This document shows positions 1-9,181 of a stretch of DNA of 33,507 nucleotides, piece by piece. The stretch comes from Chloroflexota bacterium (GTDB taxonomy: Bacteria; Chloroflexota; Dehalococcoidia; Dehalococcoidales; JAFGLR01), in NCBI GenBank assembly GCA_016210585.1, contig JACQTX010000200.1:1-33507 (forward strand), written 5' to 3'. The notes beneath the pieces are model-generated. The model was not told the DNA's origin and ran no database searches. It worked only from the letters and a program-made list of their open reading frames with translations. Position numbers and translations under genes: made by a program. The stretch's first letter is position 1, and the number at the start of each line of letters is the position of its first letter.

Positions 1-1
1 C

Positions 2-481
2 ATGAACCCCTGCCCCTGCGGCTACTACGGCGACCCCTTCCGACACTGCACCTGCTCGCCAGGGCTGGTCTCCCGCTACCAGCAGCGCATCAGCGGCCCC
101 TTCATTGACCGGGTGGACATCTTCATTGAGGTGCCCCATATTGACTATGAGAAGCTGGCCGATGAGCGGCTGGGGGAAGCCTCCGCTAAGGTAAGGGACA
201 GGGTAACCGCGGCCCGTTCCGTGCAGCTGTCCCGTTTTGCCGGCACCAAGCTGATGTGTAACGCCGAGATGACGCCAGCCGAGGTCAGGCAGTGCTGCCA
301 GATAGAAGATGCCGCCCAGAGCCTCTTGAAAGCGGCCATGAAACAGCTCTACCTCTCCGCCCGTGCTTTCCACCGTATTCTCAAGCTGGGCCGCACCATC
401 GCCGACATGGAGAAGGCCGAGGTCATCAAAGCCCACCACATCGCCGAAGCGCTCCAGTATAGGCCGCGAAGGCTGGTGTAG
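2..481 (+). CDS. Mg-chelatase-like AAA ATPase, ComM/YifB family, C-terminal part (gene starts upstream of the window)
   Basis: MNPCPCGYYGD...C.C.....RYQQRISGPFIDRVDI.IEVP motif followed by the C-terminal helical domain (ARAFHRILKLGRTIADME); 5' end cut by window edge. Confidence 0.93.
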   Translation: MNPCPCGYYGDPFRHCTCSPGLVSRYQQRISGPFIDRVDIFIEVPHIDYEKLADERLGEASAKVRDRVTAARSVQLSRFAGTKLMCNAEMTPAEVRQCCQIEDAAQSLLKAAMKQLYLSARAFHRILKLGRTIADMEKAEVIKAHHIAEALQYRPRRLV

Positions 482-483
482 CC

Positions 484-726
484 GTGAAACCTATCCGCTA
501 TACACGTCATGCTCGAAGTAGAATGCGGCAACATGGCATTGGCGAAGATAGCGTCATTCTTGCTATCGGGGAGCCGGACCAGTTGTTACCCAGTATTAAG
601 AATCGTTATAATGCTCTTAAGAGAACGACTGATAACATCATTCGAGTTACTTTTGTAGAGGAAGCTGACCAAATAGTGGTTATTACAGTGTCGCCGCGGA
701 AGCATTTCCAGGGAGGAGCAGAATGA
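484..726 (+). CDS. DUF4258-like small protein (80 aa), possible toxin-type partner
   Basis: N-terminal YTRHARSRMRQHGI pattern and C-terminal basic strand typical of DUF4258; ATGA overlap with the next ORF. Confidence 0.75.
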   Translation: MKPIRYTRHARSRMRQHGIGEDSVILAIGEPDQLLPSIKNRYNALKRTTDNIIRVTFVEEADQIVVITVSPRKHFQGGAE

Positions 727-950
727 AAATAGAGTACGACAAAGAAGCGGATGCTCTTTATATTATACTGCGTGACGTTCCTGCCTCTGATTCCAGGGAC
801 CTGGAGGAGGGTGTTACTGTGGACCTGGATGACGAAGGGCATATCGTGGGCTTGGAGATTCTAGATGCTTCCGAGAGACTAGGACTGGAAGCTCTGACCA
901 ATATCAGCATCGCGAACATGCCTCTGGAAAAGATTCCTTCGGGTAAGTAA
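723..950 (+). CDS. DUF2283 family small protein (75 aa)
   Basis: MKIEYDKEADALYIIL...V..DLDDEGHIVGLEILDAS is the DUF2283 signature; start overlaps the DUF4258 stop. Confidence 0.85.
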   Translation: MKIEYDKEADALYIILRDVPASDSRDLEEGVTVDLDDEGHIVGLEILDASERLGLEALTNISIANMPLEKIPSGK

Positions 951-1076
951 CTGAAAGCCGAGGCAATCAAACATGCGAATAAGGCCATCGAGTTCAGCAA
1001 AGATCATCTGTCTTGACGAGCAGTAACTGTAAAGTCATTGTAAATAGTAGTCCTGATTATGACAGGGGAATATCAA

Positions 1077-1880
1077 ATGCCTTTTCCTCATACTGTAAAG
1101 GAAGAAGCTCTTGTAAGATCTCGGCGATGTTGCTGCCTCTGTAACGAGTTCGCTGGCATATACACTAATGTGCATCACATCATACCGGAAAGCCAAAATG
1201 GAGCAAGTACAATAGATAATGCCATAGTTTTGTGTTTAAGATGTCATGGCGAGGTAGGTCACTACAATAACGAACATCCGGTAGGGAACAAATACTCAGC
1301 AAGTGAATTGACTAAGCGCCGAGACGCTTGGTGGACGTGGTGTGAAGATAATCCCGCTGTGCCATTACCGAAGAATCCAGTTTCAGTATCACCATCAAGA
1401 ATTGATCTCGGAAATGATGAATGGCTAACTAAATCACTTCTACATATATACAACAAAGAAGACCGCTTTTACTACCAAGTCTGGGTAAAAATAGGCATTG
1501 AGTCAGAAGAGATTCAACCAGAGCAGATAAGTATTGACTTTGTTAGGGGACATGATGACTTGAAGCTTCGCGCAGGTTTTGTGGAAATGTCTGCATCTAT
1601 CTTCAGAGTGTGTTGTGTCGATGGTGCTGGAAAGAAAGTCGCTTTCCTTGTCATCAACTCATTAGAGCCACACTCAATCTACACTTTTGAAATATCTCGA
1701 CTTCCGTCATGCAAATTATCCAGTACTAAAGCCCATAAGCTGCAGATCGCGATTAGCAGTTTCAGGGATGAGCCAGCCGGAAGCGGAGAGGGTGCCAACG
1801 AAGCCTTCCTCACCTTCATCCCACCGGAGAACCTCCAAATGACCGCAATATCGTTGGTAATGCGTCGAACAACTAAATAA
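1077..1880 (+). CDS. HNH endonuclease-domain protein with uncharacterised C-terminal region
   Basis: CCLCN...VHHIIPESQNGASTIDNAIVLCLRCHGEVGH matches HNH (CxxC-HHI-N-CxxCH). ATG at 1077 chosen because a purine-rich caggggaa precedes it; ORF opens at 1059. Confidence 0.8.
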   Translation: MPFPHTVKEEALVRSRRCCCLCNEFAGIYTNVHHIIPESQNGASTIDNAIVLCLRCHGEVGHYNNEHPVGNKYSASELTKRRDAWWTWCEDNPAVPLPKNPVSVSPSRIDLGNDEWLTKSLLHIYNKEDRFYYQVWVKIGIESEEIQPEQISIDFVRGHDDLKLRAGFVEMSASIFRVCCVDGAGKKVAFLVINSLEPHSIYTFEISRLPSCKLSSTKAHKLQIAISSFRDEPAGSGEGANEAFLTFIPPENLQMTAISLVMRRTTK

Positions 1881-2016
1881 TATCGCTTAGGCATGCCCAT
1901 GTGGACGTTAAAATTAATGGACTCGAGAACGGGTGATCCTTGTCTGTGCAGAGCATAATCACGCAATTGAATGCCAAGTATTAGTTACAACCGCTTCGAG
2001 CTTAACCCCTGCAGGC

Positions 2017-3441
2017 CTAACCCCTCCTCGCCCAAAAGCGGCTGACCAGTCCCAGCGCCCGTGCCGCTCTTTCGATGCTCGGATAGACCGCTAAACCAGC
2101 TTCATAGAGCCGGGTTTCCGCCCGGAGGCGCTCGCTCTCCGCTAGGCCCGGCGGCAGCACCACTACGACGGGCTTCGCTTTGCTTTCGGCAAAGCTAACG
2201 GCCAGGCTGGCTATGCGGTGCAAGCCTTCGGGCGACCAGCCGTGGCATATATCGTCGGCATGGGCCTGCAGGATGATTGTGTCTACCGCTGGCTCAGCGG
2301 CCACGGCGTTAAGCCCCTTGGTCAGGTTGTCCATGTTGCCGCCCAGGGAGCTGAGGTCGAGCGGATTGTGTAGGATAGCCCCCGGCCAGGTGACAAAGCT
2401 CTGCAATTCCTCCTTGACCTCGGCACTGAAAGGCGGGATGGTGAGGCCGGACTCCAGGCATATATCGGCGGCGGCGACGCTATCGCCGCCGCCACCTGCC
2501 GCCAGCCCGGAGACGATGGCCACGTTGCCCCGCGGGCAGGGCGGCACCCGCCTCAGCGTCATCAGGATATCCACCATGTCATTGATGTTGTCCACCTGCA
2601 AGGCGCCCGCCTGTTTCAGGGCGGTGCTCCAGACGGCATGGGCAGCCGCCATGGACCCGGTGTGAGAAGAGGCGGCGCGGGCACCGGCAACGGTCTTGCC
2701 ACCCTTCAGAATGACTACCGGCTTGATAGCGGCAACCTCACGCAGGACATTCCAGAAGCGGCGCCCGTCCCGCACACCCTCCAGGTAAGCACCGATGGCT
2801 TTTGTCTCCGTATCAAGGCCGTAGAACTCAAGGTAGTCAGGACTGTCCAGGTCAATGCCATTGCCGAAGCTGACCGCCTTGCTGATACCGAGGTTGCGGG
2901 CGATACACCCCTTGATAATCTGGCCCACGTGTCCCCCGCTCTGTGACGCCACCGATATGTCGCCCGTCTCGCCCATGAAGGCCGATGGCCCGCACGTCAG
3001 TCTTATTGACGGGGTATAGACGCCGATACAGTTCGGCCCGATGATATGGAAGTTGCCGGCGCGGGCTTTTTTGACCATCTCTGCCTCAAGCAAACGGCCT
3101 TCCTCTTTGCCGGACTCGCTGAAGCCCGCCGTGAAGAACTGGACGGCCCTGACGCCCTTGGCGGCGCACTCGTCCAGCAGGGCGAGCACCGAGCGGGCCG
3201 GCACTGATACGGTGACGTAGTCTACCGGGCCGGGTATTTCCGTTATCGAGTGGTAGCACCTCATGCCGAAGGCCTCATCCTCACTGGCACTGACGGCATA
3301 AAGCTGGCCGCGAAAGCCCGCGTTTAAGAGGTTACGCAGGAAGCGGTAGCCGCCCTTGGCGAAGGTGGTGAAAGAACCCACCACGGCGATGGATTTGGGG
3401 TAGAAAACCGGCTCAAACTCAGCACGCCTATCTCTTAGCAT
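2017..3441 (-). CDS. CoA-binding / acetyl-CoA synthetase (ADP-forming) alpha-subunit-like protein
   Basis: FYPKSIAVVG CoA-binding start, IIGPNCIGV, SQSGGHVGQ, SFGNGIDLDSPDYLEF, SSHTGSMA motifs; no ATP-grasp domain. Confidence 0.85.
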   Translation of the reverse strand: MLRDRRAEFEPVFYPKSIAVVGSFTTFAKGGYRFLRNLLNAGFRGQLYAVSASEDEAFGMRCYHSITEIPGPVDYVTVSVPARSVLALLDECAAKGVRAVQFFTAGFSESGKEEGRLLEAEMVKKARAGNFHIIGPNCIGVYTPSIRLTCGPSAFMGETGDISVASQSGGHVGQIIKGCIARNLGISKAVSFGNGIDLDSPDYLEFYGLDTETKAIGAYLEGVRDGRRFWNVLREVAAIKPVVILKGGKTVAGARAASSHTGSMAAAHAVWSTALKQAGALQVDNINDMVDILMTLRRVPPCPRGNVAIVSGLAAGGGGDSVAAADICLESGLTIPPFSAEVKEELQSFVTWPGAILHNPLDLSSLGGNMDNLTKGLNAVAAEPAVDTIILQAHADDICHGWSPEGLHRIASLAVSFAESKAKPVVVVLPPGLAESERLRAETRLYEAGLAVYPSIERAARALGLVSRFWARRG

Positions 3442-3678
3442 ATTGTTTTAGACGCAATCCGGCTTTGGGCAAAAAGAAACGGCTGTAATTGACCGGTACG
3501 TGTCCCGGATTGCCAGCAGACCTCCTTCAATTCGGAATAGCTGTCCTCTAGTATATCGGCCTGCCCGCCACCCGTCAACGACACTACCCGGACCGTAAAC
3601 CGTGGATTGGTATTCAAATCAGTCACCTTACGGGTGCCAGTAATAGGTTTCGGGACTCACCCAACTGTCCTCGCGAGA

Positions 3679-3737
3679 CCTTCCCGAAGAGCCTTCGGAA
3701 GGATGAGTCGGGAGGCGAAGTCCTTCCGCGGAAGGAC
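3679..3737. repeat. Paired palindromic (REP/BIME-like) intergenic element
   Basis: ccttcccgaagagccttcggaagg (3679-3702) forms a ~10 bp hairpin; gtccttccgcggaaggac (3720-3737) is a perfect 18 bp palindrome. Confidence 0.6.
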
Positions 3738-3841
3738 GTTTTGCACCCAAATCCGAATAGGTGCCATTGACCTGACTTCTGAATTCCCCTATACTGGCAA
3801 CGGCTAGTCAAATGGAATCACAAATACTTCAAGGAGGCCTG

Positions 3842-4843
3842 ATGGCCAGGAAAATTAGGGTGGTGCAGTTTGGCTGCGGCCCTATTGGTTGTAGTATTGT
3901 CCGGCTGGCGGCACGTAAGCCGGGCTTTGAAATCGTAGGGGCTATTGACCTGGTAAATGTTGGACGTGATCTGGGGGAGGTGGCCGCTTTACACAGGGAC
4001 ATTGGCGTGAAAATTTCGCCCAATGCTGATGCGGTCTTGAAAGAGACCAAACCGGACATTGTTCTGCACGCCACCGGCTCCAGCCTGCCCACCATTTATC
4101 CCCAGCTGGAGCAGATTGCACGGGCTGGCGCCAGTGTTGTCTCCAGCACGGAAGAGCTCTCTTATCCCTTCCGAAAACACCCGGAGCTGGCGGCACGGAT
4201 TGACAGGCTGGCCAAAGAAAACAAAGTGGCCATACTGGGGACAGGTGTTAACCCCGGCTTTCTGATGGATACCTGGCCCTTGGCCATGACCGCCGTATGC
4301 CAGGATGTGCGGCACGTCAAGGTCGTCCGCATTCAGGACGCCTCGCCACGGCGGCTCCCCTTTCAGAAGAAGATAGGTGCCGGGCGGACAATCGAGGAGT
4401 TCAATAAGCTGGTGGCTGAAGGCACGCTGCGGCATGTTGGCCTGGCCGAGTCCATCGCCATGATTGCCGCCGGCCTGGGCTGGACACTTGATGACATCAC
4501 TGAGACAATAGAGCCGGTAATCGCTGCCGAAGAGGTCCGCAGCAGCTATATCACGGTCCGGCCGGGACAGGCCGCGGGCGTAAAACAAGTGGGACACGGC
4601 TGGCGAAAAGGCGAAGAGATGATAAACCTCGATTTCCAGGCTTATATCGGTGCCAGGGAGTCTTACGATGCGGTGTATATCACCGGTGTGCCCAACATGG
4701 AGGTGGTTATCAAAGGTGGCACACACGGGGATATAGCTACTGCCGCCATGATTGTCAACGCCGTGCCCAGGGTGCTGGCAGCACCACCCGGTCTGACCAC
4801 CATGAAGGATTTGCCTCTGGTCTGTGCGCTGCCCGGCGCCTGA
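3842..4843 (+). CDS. DapB-like NAD(P)-dependent dehydrogenase, 2,4-diaminopentanoate dehydrogenase-like
   Basis: VVQFGCGPIGCSIVRLA Rossmann motif, EELSYPF, GTGVNPGFLMD motifs; strong SD aaggagg just before ATG 3842 (ORF opens at 3812). Confidence 0.75.
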   Translation: MARKIRVVQFGCGPIGCSIVRLAARKPGFEIVGAIDLVNVGRDLGEVAALHRDIGVKISPNADAVLKETKPDIVLHATGSSLPTIYPQLEQIARAGASVVSSTEELSYPFRKHPELAARIDRLAKENKVAILGTGVNPGFLMDTWPLAMTAVCQDVRHVKVVRIQDASPRRLPFQKKIGAGRTIEEFNKLVAEGTLRHVGLAESIAMIAAGLGWTLDDITETIEPVIAAEEVRSSYITVRPGQAAGVKQVGHGWRKGEEMINLDFQAYIGARESYDAVYITGVPNMEVVIKGGTHGDIATAAMIVNAVPRVLAAPPGLTTMKDLPLVCALPGA

Positions 4844-4870
4844 TCTCCGGATGGTGTCGCTGCGAGACCC

Positions 4871-5008
4871 TTACATCCTTCGGCTGGAGGATGGAAGGCA
4901 GTGAGATTGCCACGTTGTTAGTAGTCGGCTTACCCAATATCCCCTGGCAATATCCTGCAGCAAAACCTTTACTTGCTCTACAGTGAATCTCTTGTGGACC
5001 TGGCCCAT
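4871..5008 (-). pseudogene. Remnant N-terminus of an integrase-type transposase (IS481-like style), frameshifted
   Basis: AAGGAGGAATGT-ATG then MGQVHKRFTVEQVKVLLQ; continuation (A)GYCQGILGK appears in another frame (ORF 4755..5036), implying a frameshift. Confidence 0.4.
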
Positions 5009-5130
5009 ACATTCCTCCTTTTCCCGAGGAAGGCAATGTCCCAGCTCACTTTTGAAGTGGTAACTGTCCAATCTTCCATGCCCCTTGTTAGGGGGCACCA
5101 TTAAGTATGAAAAATTACGCGTTCGACACT

Positions 5131-5233
5131 GTCACTCTGGCGAAGCCTGTCCTGGCGACAGGCCAGGAGCCAGAATCCAGGCTGGCCTATCCCGCCCCTC
5201 TGGATTCCAGCTTTCGCTGGAATGACAAAAAGG
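5131..5233. repeat. Dispersed hairpin-forming intergenic repeat, copy 1
   Basis: Contains cctgtc-ctggc-gacagg and attccagc-tttc-gctggaat (5204-5223) hairpins; shares the attcc-GC-tttc-GC-ggaat core with copies near 7807 and 11105. Confidence 0.65.
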
Positions 5234-5285
5234 TAGCTATTTTCTGAGCAATTTTCAGTCGTAAATAACCACGCAATTCACGACC

Positions 5286-5314
5286 TTGACAAAAAAAACT
5301 GGTTGTGGTTTACT
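5286..5314 (+). promoter_or_regulatory. Sigma70-type promoter for the structured RNA
   Basis: TTGACA (5286-5291), 17 nt spacer, TTTACT (5309-5314). Confidence 0.6.
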
Positions 5315-5320
5315 AGAAAC

Positions 5321-5577
5321 TGAAGGTCGACCCGGGGACCTGAAAAAAAGTGCTACGGAGGTGTCGATGAGGCTACACGTAGTATGGAGAGTATTCCAGG
5401 TTGACAGTTGATGCCCTGCAGAGGCAGGGCACCTCAAACTCGACCTGGCTCGAGTGAGAAACTGGGGTAGAGTCCCATAATAAGGACGCCCAGTGCGGTC
5501 GTGATGACCGCAAGTGAGCCTAAGTCGAGAAACAAGACTTGGCGTGGAGAGCACTTTTAGTGCTCTCCACTTTTTTT
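5321..5577 (+). ncRNA. Unidentified structured non-coding RNA (~255 nt) or long leader of the rhomboid gene
   Basis: Promoter-like element upstream, no convincing ORF, stems 5396-5404/5440-5448, 5412-5419/5424-5431, 5461-5466/5489-5494, 5495-5500/5506-5511, and a strong intrinsic terminator at the 3' end. Confidence 0.6.
5544..5577 (+). terminator. Rho-independent terminator
   Basis: gtggagagcact-ttt-agtgctctccac perfect 12 bp stem followed by T7. Confidence 0.93.
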
Positions 5578-5644
5578 GTTTACTGGCGGCCCTGGCATTG
5601 CTTTGTTGGACGTCACCCGCTATGATTAGAATGAGAGTGGTCTG

Positions 5645-6277
5645 ATGGGAAATCGCTACTATCGTCCTAGCTACAACGTTATCTGGGGACTGATTGGCAT
5701 CACGGTCTTTTTCTTCCTTATTGACATTATTCTGCCCCCTGGCAGGGGTGTCGCCCTTTTTGGTCTGCGAGAGGTCACTCTTGGTGCCCGTCCGTGGACG
5801 ATAGTGACGAGTATTTTCATGCACGGCGGTATCTGGCATATCTTTGTCAACATGCTGACCCTCTATTTCTTCGGCTCGGCGCTGCTTGGTCTGGTGGGCA
5901 ATGTAAAGTTCTTGATCGTTTACTTTGGTGGCGGTCTATTGGGTAATATCCTCTTCTTACTCTTGAGCCACCCCCTTGCCACGGTAGTCGGTGCTTCCGG
6001 GGCGCTCTTTGCGCTCGGCGGGGCGCTGGCGGTAATGAGACCCAAACTGAGCGTCTTCATATTCCCCATCCCTGTGCCAGTGCCGCTCTGGATAGCGGTG
6101 ATAGGCGGCTTTTTACTGATGTCCTTCTTGCCGGGTATTGCCTGGCAAGCCCACCTGGGCGGCCTCATCTTTGGGCTTGTTGCCGGCTATTTCTTCCGGC
6201 GGCAGGAGCAACGACCGCGGCCCTGGGGCCAAGCGAGTAGTATCAGTGGGAAGTTCTGGAGAGGCCGTAGATTGTGA
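5645..6277 (+). CDS. Rhomboid family intramembrane serine protease
   Basis: HGGIWHIFVNM, GASGALFALGG (catalytic GxSG) and AHLGGLIFGL (catalytic His) in a multi-TM protein. Confidence 0.93.
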   Translation: MGNRYYRPSYNVIWGLIGITVFFFLIDIILPPGRGVALFGLREVTLGARPWTIVTSIFMHGGIWHIFVNMLTLYFFGSALLGLVGNVKFLIVYFGGGLLGNILFLLLSHPLATVVGASGALFALGGALAVMRPKLSVFIFPIPVPVPLWIAVIGGFLLMSFLPGIAWQAHLGGLIFGLVAGYFFRRQEQRPRPWGQASSISGKFWRGRRL

Positions 6278-6906
6278 TGGCAGAAGAAGCGGAAAGGCAT
6301 GGCATACGGGTTACGGTATTCTCTGATTACCTGTGCCCGTGGTGCTATGTAGCCCTGGTGCGTTTGCACCGGCTGAAAGCGGAGTGTGGCGCGCGACTGG
6401 AACTCACTTGGAAGAACTTCCCCCTCCGTCCCTACGGGATACCAACGCTATCGCCTGGTAAGCTGAACCACGGGATGGCTGCGGCAGAGGCAGAAGAAGA
6501 GGGTATCCCCTTCAAACAGTGGCCGGAGTCACTGCCCCCGCCGGCTAGCAGTATACCGGCACTGGAAGCGGCCAAGTGTGCCCAGCTACAGGGCACCCAA
6601 GCCTTCGAGCGCTACCAGCTAGCCCTGTTCCAGGCCTACTTCGAGCAGAACCAGGATATCAGCCAGACGCCGGTCCTTTTTTCTCTCGCCCGAGAAGTCC
6701 AGCTAGATGTGGACAAGTTTGTCACTGAGTTCAATAGTGGCAGACAGAAAAGGGTAATCTGGGCCGAGTTTGACGAGGCGCGTAATACGCTGCACATTAC
6801 GAGTATTCCCACCGCCATTTTCGAGAACGGTATCCGCTTCGAGTGTGCGGTGCCCATCGAGGTCTATCGCCGGGCTGTGGAGCTTTGCCGGGCACCAGCA
6901 GCTTGA
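6274..6906 (+). CDS. DsbA family thioredoxin-fold oxidoreductase (FrnE-like)
   Basis: VTVFSDYLCPWCYVALVRL start, helical insertion, and ITSIPTAIFENG cis-Pro region; ATGA-type overlap with rhomboid stop. Confidence 0.87.
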   Translation: MMAEEAERHGIRVTVFSDYLCPWCYVALVRLHRLKAECGARLELTWKNFPLRPYGIPTLSPGKLNHGMAAAEAEEEGIPFKQWPESLPPPASSIPALEAAKCAQLQGTQAFERYQLALFQAYFEQNQDISQTPVLFSLAREVQLDVDKFVTEFNSGRQKRVIWAEFDEARNTLHITSIPTAIFENGIRFECAVPIEVYRRAVELCRAPAA

Positions 6907-7009
6907 GGACACCCGGCTATCCCGTTGCCGTCTATTGATTTGCTGATTGCGGACGGCTATACTGTCCTTACCAGAGATAGACCTGCCAGAGCAGAAGGAG
7001 GGTAAGCAT

Positions 7010-7261
7010 ATGCCCGAGGAGCTAGTTGGCAAGGTGTCCGACTTCTTTTCCCGACCGGTTGTGGCTGGTATCAAGATGACGGGGACGCTGAAGGTGGGCG
7101 ATAGTATCCGCATCAAAGGTCATACCACTGACCTGGAGATGGCAATTACCTCGATGCAAATACATAATGCCAATGTCCAGCAGGCCAATCCCGGTGATGA
7201 GGTTGGCATTAAAGTCGCGGACAGGGTGAGGCCAGGGGACTCCGTCTTTAAGGTGTTTTAA
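7010..7261 (+). CDS. EF-Tu domain 2-like small translation-factor-like protein
   Basis: GKVSDFFSRPVVAGIKMTGTLKVGDSIRIKGHTTDLE...VGIKVADRVRPGDSVFKV beta-barrel; ATG 7010 has SD gaaggaggg (ORF opens at 6947). Confidence 0.8.
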   Translation: MPEELVGKVSDFFSRPVVAGIKMTGTLKVGDSIRIKGHTTDLEMAITSMQIHNANVQQANPGDEVGIKVADRVRPGDSVFKVF

Positions 7262-7273
7262 GGCTGGCCGAAA

Positions 7274-7741
7274 CTAGCCGATGCTCCTGATGATGTTGGC
7301 CATTTCGATGGCGCTGACCGCAGCCGCAAAGCCCTTGTTCCCCTCTTTGGTCCCCGCTCGCTCAATCGCCTGCTCCAGGTTATCCGTGGTGATGACGCCG
7401 TAGATGACTGGCAGCCCGGTCTCCAGGTTCACCTGGGCGATGCCCTTGGTGACTTCCGCGGCGATATACTCAAAATGCGGTGTCCCCCCGCGAATGACGG
7501 CACCGAGGCAGATAACCGCGTCATAGCGTTTGGTCTGGGCCAGCTTTTTGGCAATCAGGGGAATCTCAAAGGAGCCAGGCACCCAGGCTACCTCTATGTC
7601 CTCCTGGTTGACGCCGTGGCGCAGCAAGGCGTCCTGCGCCCCTTCCAGCAGCTTCTTGCTGATGAACTCATTGAAGCGGGAGACCACCACCCCGAACTTC
7701 AGCCCCTTGCCCAGCAGCATGCCTTCGAACAATCTGGCCAT
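7274..7741 (-). CDS. ribH: 6,7-dimethyl-8-ribityllumazine synthase
   Basis: [70 protein letters not shown] motifs. Confidence 0.97.
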   Translation of the reverse strand: MARLFEGMLLGKGLKFGVVVSRFNEFISKKLLEGAQDALLRHGVNQEDIEVAWVPGSFEIPLIAKKLAQTKRYDAVICLGAVIRGGTPHFEYIAAEVTKGIAQVNLETGLPVIYGVITTDNLEQAIERAGTKEGNKGFAAAVSAIEMANIIRSIG

Positions 7742-7784
7742 TGTCTTCTCCTTTTGAGGCTATTTGGTAGCGCTCCATGCCATC

Positions 7785-7865
7785 GTTACAAAAACACATT
7801 ACTCCCATTCCGGCGAAAGCGGGAATCCAGGCAGGGGATCAATTGTCTGGATACCTACTTTCGTC
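7785..7865. repeat. Dispersed hairpin-forming intergenic repeat, copy 2 (between ribH and ribBA)
   Basis: gttacaaaaac...cccattccggcgaaagcgggaatccag...tctggatacc; aligns by eye to the reverse complement of ~11080-11145. Confidence 0.65.
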
Positions 7866-7943
7866 GCTATGGTGAAATCGTGTATCTCCACACCCCAGTA
7901 GCAGCAACGGCAACCCAGCACCTGGAAGTGTTACAGGTCCTTA

Positions 7944-9167
7944 TCACTGACTCGTGTCAGTAGTATCAGCGATTTTCAGGAGGTGTCCCAGCTTCTTCTG
8001 CTTGGTCTCCAGGTAGCGGCGGTTATGAGGGTTGGGCGCGGCGATGATGGGTATGGTCTCCACCACCTTCAGGCCATAGCCTTCCAGTCCAATAACCTTC
8101 TTGGGGTTGTTAGTGAGCAGCTTAATCTTGTGCAGGCCGAGGTCAGCCAGGATTTGGGCGCCGATGCCGTAGTCTCGCAGGTCCGGAGCAAAGCCCAGGT
8201 GCAGGTTGGCTTCTACAGTGTCCAGCCCTTTGTCCTGGAGGGCATAGGCACGTATCTTATTGTGGAAGCCGATGCCCCGCCCCTCCTGCCGCATGTAAAG
8301 CAAGACGCCGCGGCCCTCACGGGCGATGCTCTGCAGGGCCAGGTCAACCTGCTCACCACAATCGCAGCGCAGGCTGCCAAAAACGTCCCCCGTCAGGCAC
8401 TCGCTGTGGACGCGCACGAGCACCGGTTCGTCCGTAGAAATATCGCCCATCGCCATCGCCAACTGCTCGTCAGGGTCAGTATCGCTCTTGTAGGCAAAGG
8501 CGGTGAACTCGCCGTAGGTCGTGGGTAGCCTGGCTTCCGCCACCCGGTGCACCAGCTTTTCATGTCGGCGCCGGTAGGCAATCAGGTCCGCAATAGTCAC
8601 AATCTTTATGCCAAACTTCTGGGCCACCACCTCGAGCTGGGGCAAACGGGCCATGGAGCCATCTGCGTTCAGAATCTCGCAGATGACCGCTGCCGGATAA
8701 AATCCGGCCAACCGGGCCAGGTCAACGGATGCCTCGGTATGCCCGGCGCGCACCAGGACGCCGCCATCCCTGGCCCGCAGCGGGAACATATGGCCCGGCC
8801 GCACCAGGTCATCAGGCTTGGTGGCCGGGTTGACTATCGTCCGGACGGTTTCCGCACGGTCAGCCGCTGAGATACCCGTGCCCACCTTGTGCTTGGCCTC
8901 GATGGATACGGTGAAGGCCGTGCCGTGTTTGGATGTATTATCCCCGACCATGAGAGGAATCTGCAGCTCGTCCAGCCGTTTCCCCGCGATGGGCAGGCAA
9001 ATCAGTCCCCTGGCATACAGGGTCATGAAGTTGACAGCTTCGGTGCTGACCTTTTCCGCCGCCAGGACCAGGTCACCTTCATTCTCCCGGTCCTCATCGT
9101 CAATAATGATGACGAACTTGCCAGCCTCAATATCAGCGATTGCGTCTGGAATACTCGCTATTGCCAT
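7944..9167 (-). CDS. ribBA: Bifunctional 3,4-dihydroxy-2-butanone-4-phosphate synthase / GTP cyclohydrolase II
   Basis: [31 protein letters not shown] (RibB) and [33 protein letters not shown] (RibA). Confidence 0.98.
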   Translation of the reverse strand: MAIASIPDAIADIEAGKFVIIIDDEDRENEGDLVLAAEKVSTEAVNFMTLYARGLICLPIAGKRLDELQIPLMVGDNTSKHGTAFTVSIEAKHKVGTGISAADRAETVRTIVNPATKPDDLVRPGHMFPLRARDGGVLVRAGHTEASVDLARLAGFYPAAVICEILNADGSMARLPQLEVVAQKFGIKIVTIADLIAYRRRHEKLVHRVAEARLPTTYGEFTAFAYKSDTDPDEQLAMAMGDISTDEPVLVRVHSECLTGDVFGSLRCDCGEQVDLALQSIAREGRGVLLYMRQEGRGIGFHNKIRAYALQDKGLDTVEANLHLGFAPDLRDYGIGAQILADLGLHKIKLLTNNPKKVIGLEGYGLKVVETIPIIAAPNPHNRRYLETKQKKLGHLLKIADTTDTSQ

Positions 9168-9181
9168 AGTAAATACCTCGT

